DNA of 5,231 bases, taken from Actinomycetes bacterium (GTDB taxonomy: Bacteria; Actinomycetota; Thermoleophilia; Solirubrobacterales; Solirubrobacteraceae). The notes beneath the pieces are model-generated. The model searched no databases. It saw only the letters and a program-made list of their open reading frames with translations, and was not told the origin of the DNA. Both the position numbers and the translations under genes were made by a program. Below are positions 5,083-5,231 of this stretch, piece after piece. The first letter of the stretch is position 1. Each line of letters opens with the position of its first letter. The stretch covers positions 1 through 5,231 of the forward strand of contig JAEXXR010000431.1 of NCBI GenBank assembly GCA_023405705.1, read 5' to 3'.

Positions 5083-5231
5083 CTAGGCCTCCGCCTCGCG
5101 GGCGCCGGCCGCGGCGAGCGCGTCGCGGCGGACCTTGCCGGCCTCGCTGCGCGGCAGCTCGTCCATGAAGGCCCATTGGCGCGGCGCCTTGAAGTGGGCG
5201 CGGCGGTCGCGCCCGTGCGCGAGCAGCGTCG
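5083..5231 (-). CDS. C-terminus of an acyl-CoA ligase (ANL superfamily, partial)
   Basis: Only the last 48 codons before a TAG stop are in the window. They include HFKAPRQWAFMDELPRSEAG and then KVRR, the C-terminal signature of adenylate-forming enzymes (consensus PR-T/S-x-x-GK-x-x-R). The Lys of GK (residue 32 of the fragment) corresponds to the catalytic lysine of the adenylation half-reaction. Fatty-acyl, aryl and small-acid CoA ligases all carry this motif, so the substrate cannot be told. It stands 3 nt upstream of the LLM gene start, so it is co-transcribed with that gene and the flavin reductase. It likely activates a pathway acid to its CoA ester for the crotonase enzymes. Confidence 0.85.
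   Translation of the reverse strand, partial: TLLAHGRDRRAHFKAPRQWAFMDELPRSEAGKVRRDALAAAGAREAEA

Noticed and set aside
4088..5176. Upstream extension of the flavin reductase frame as a fusion protein
   Set aside because: The upstream part is Arg/Ala-rich out-of-frame translation of the LLM gene; the ribosome binding site at 4095-4101 and the ATGA overlap place the start at 4087.
1..5231. CRISPR arrays, tRNA/rRNA genes, insertion sequences, phage or defence genes
   Set aside because: No repeat-spacer pattern, cloverleaf-like sequence, transposase motif or defence domain was seen; the window is a metabolic gene cluster.

Overview
The window is very GC-rich with G/C-ending codons. Genes are tightly packed with ATGA stop/start overlaps, and there is a GTG start and a near-leaderless gene. 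This suggests a high-GC actinobacterium, perhaps a soil Thermoleophilia such as the Solirubrobacterales. The lineage guess is an inference from composition and protein character only.

Layout from left to right. Positions 1-121 hold the first 40 codons of an exported protein on the minus strand, running into a poly-G edge that is probably unreliable. Positions 122-265 hold its promoter and an operator-like palindrome. Positions 266-2644 are a three-gene minus-strand operon, in transcription order: crotonase-family protein (GTG start), LLM-class flavin monooxygenase, small VOC protein. Positions 2645-2722 are a divergent promoter with a second copy of the palindrome. Positions 2723-3439 are a second crotonase-family gene on the plus strand. 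Positions 3440-3514 hold a 13-bp perfect hairpin between convergent genes. Positions 3515-5231 are a second minus-strand operon, in transcription order: acyl-CoA ligase (C-terminus only), second LLM monooxygenase, flavin reductase.

The genes look like part of a catabolic pathway for a ketone, alicyclic or acyl compound that is handled as a CoA thioester. The ligase would make the CoA ester. The flavin reductase would supply reduced flavin to one or both LLM monooxygenases. Two divergent crotonase-fold enzymes, each lacking one or both classical hydratase glutamates, would rearrange, hydrate or cleave acyl-CoA intermediates. The exported protein may be a substrate-binding or other envelope protein. 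The gene set resembles camphor-type degradation (LLM type II Baeyer-Villiger monooxygenases, flavin reductase, CoA ligase; a crotonase ring hydrolase is known for 6-oxocamphor), but the substrate cannot be read from this window.

The most informative non-coding signal is an 18-bp near-palindrome present twice, 17 of 18 bases identical, at positions 197-214 and 2687-2704. Each copy overlaps a recognisable -35/-10 promoter. It looks like the operator of one TetR-type regulator, encoded outside the window, that would tie the exported protein and the crotonase genes into one regulon.
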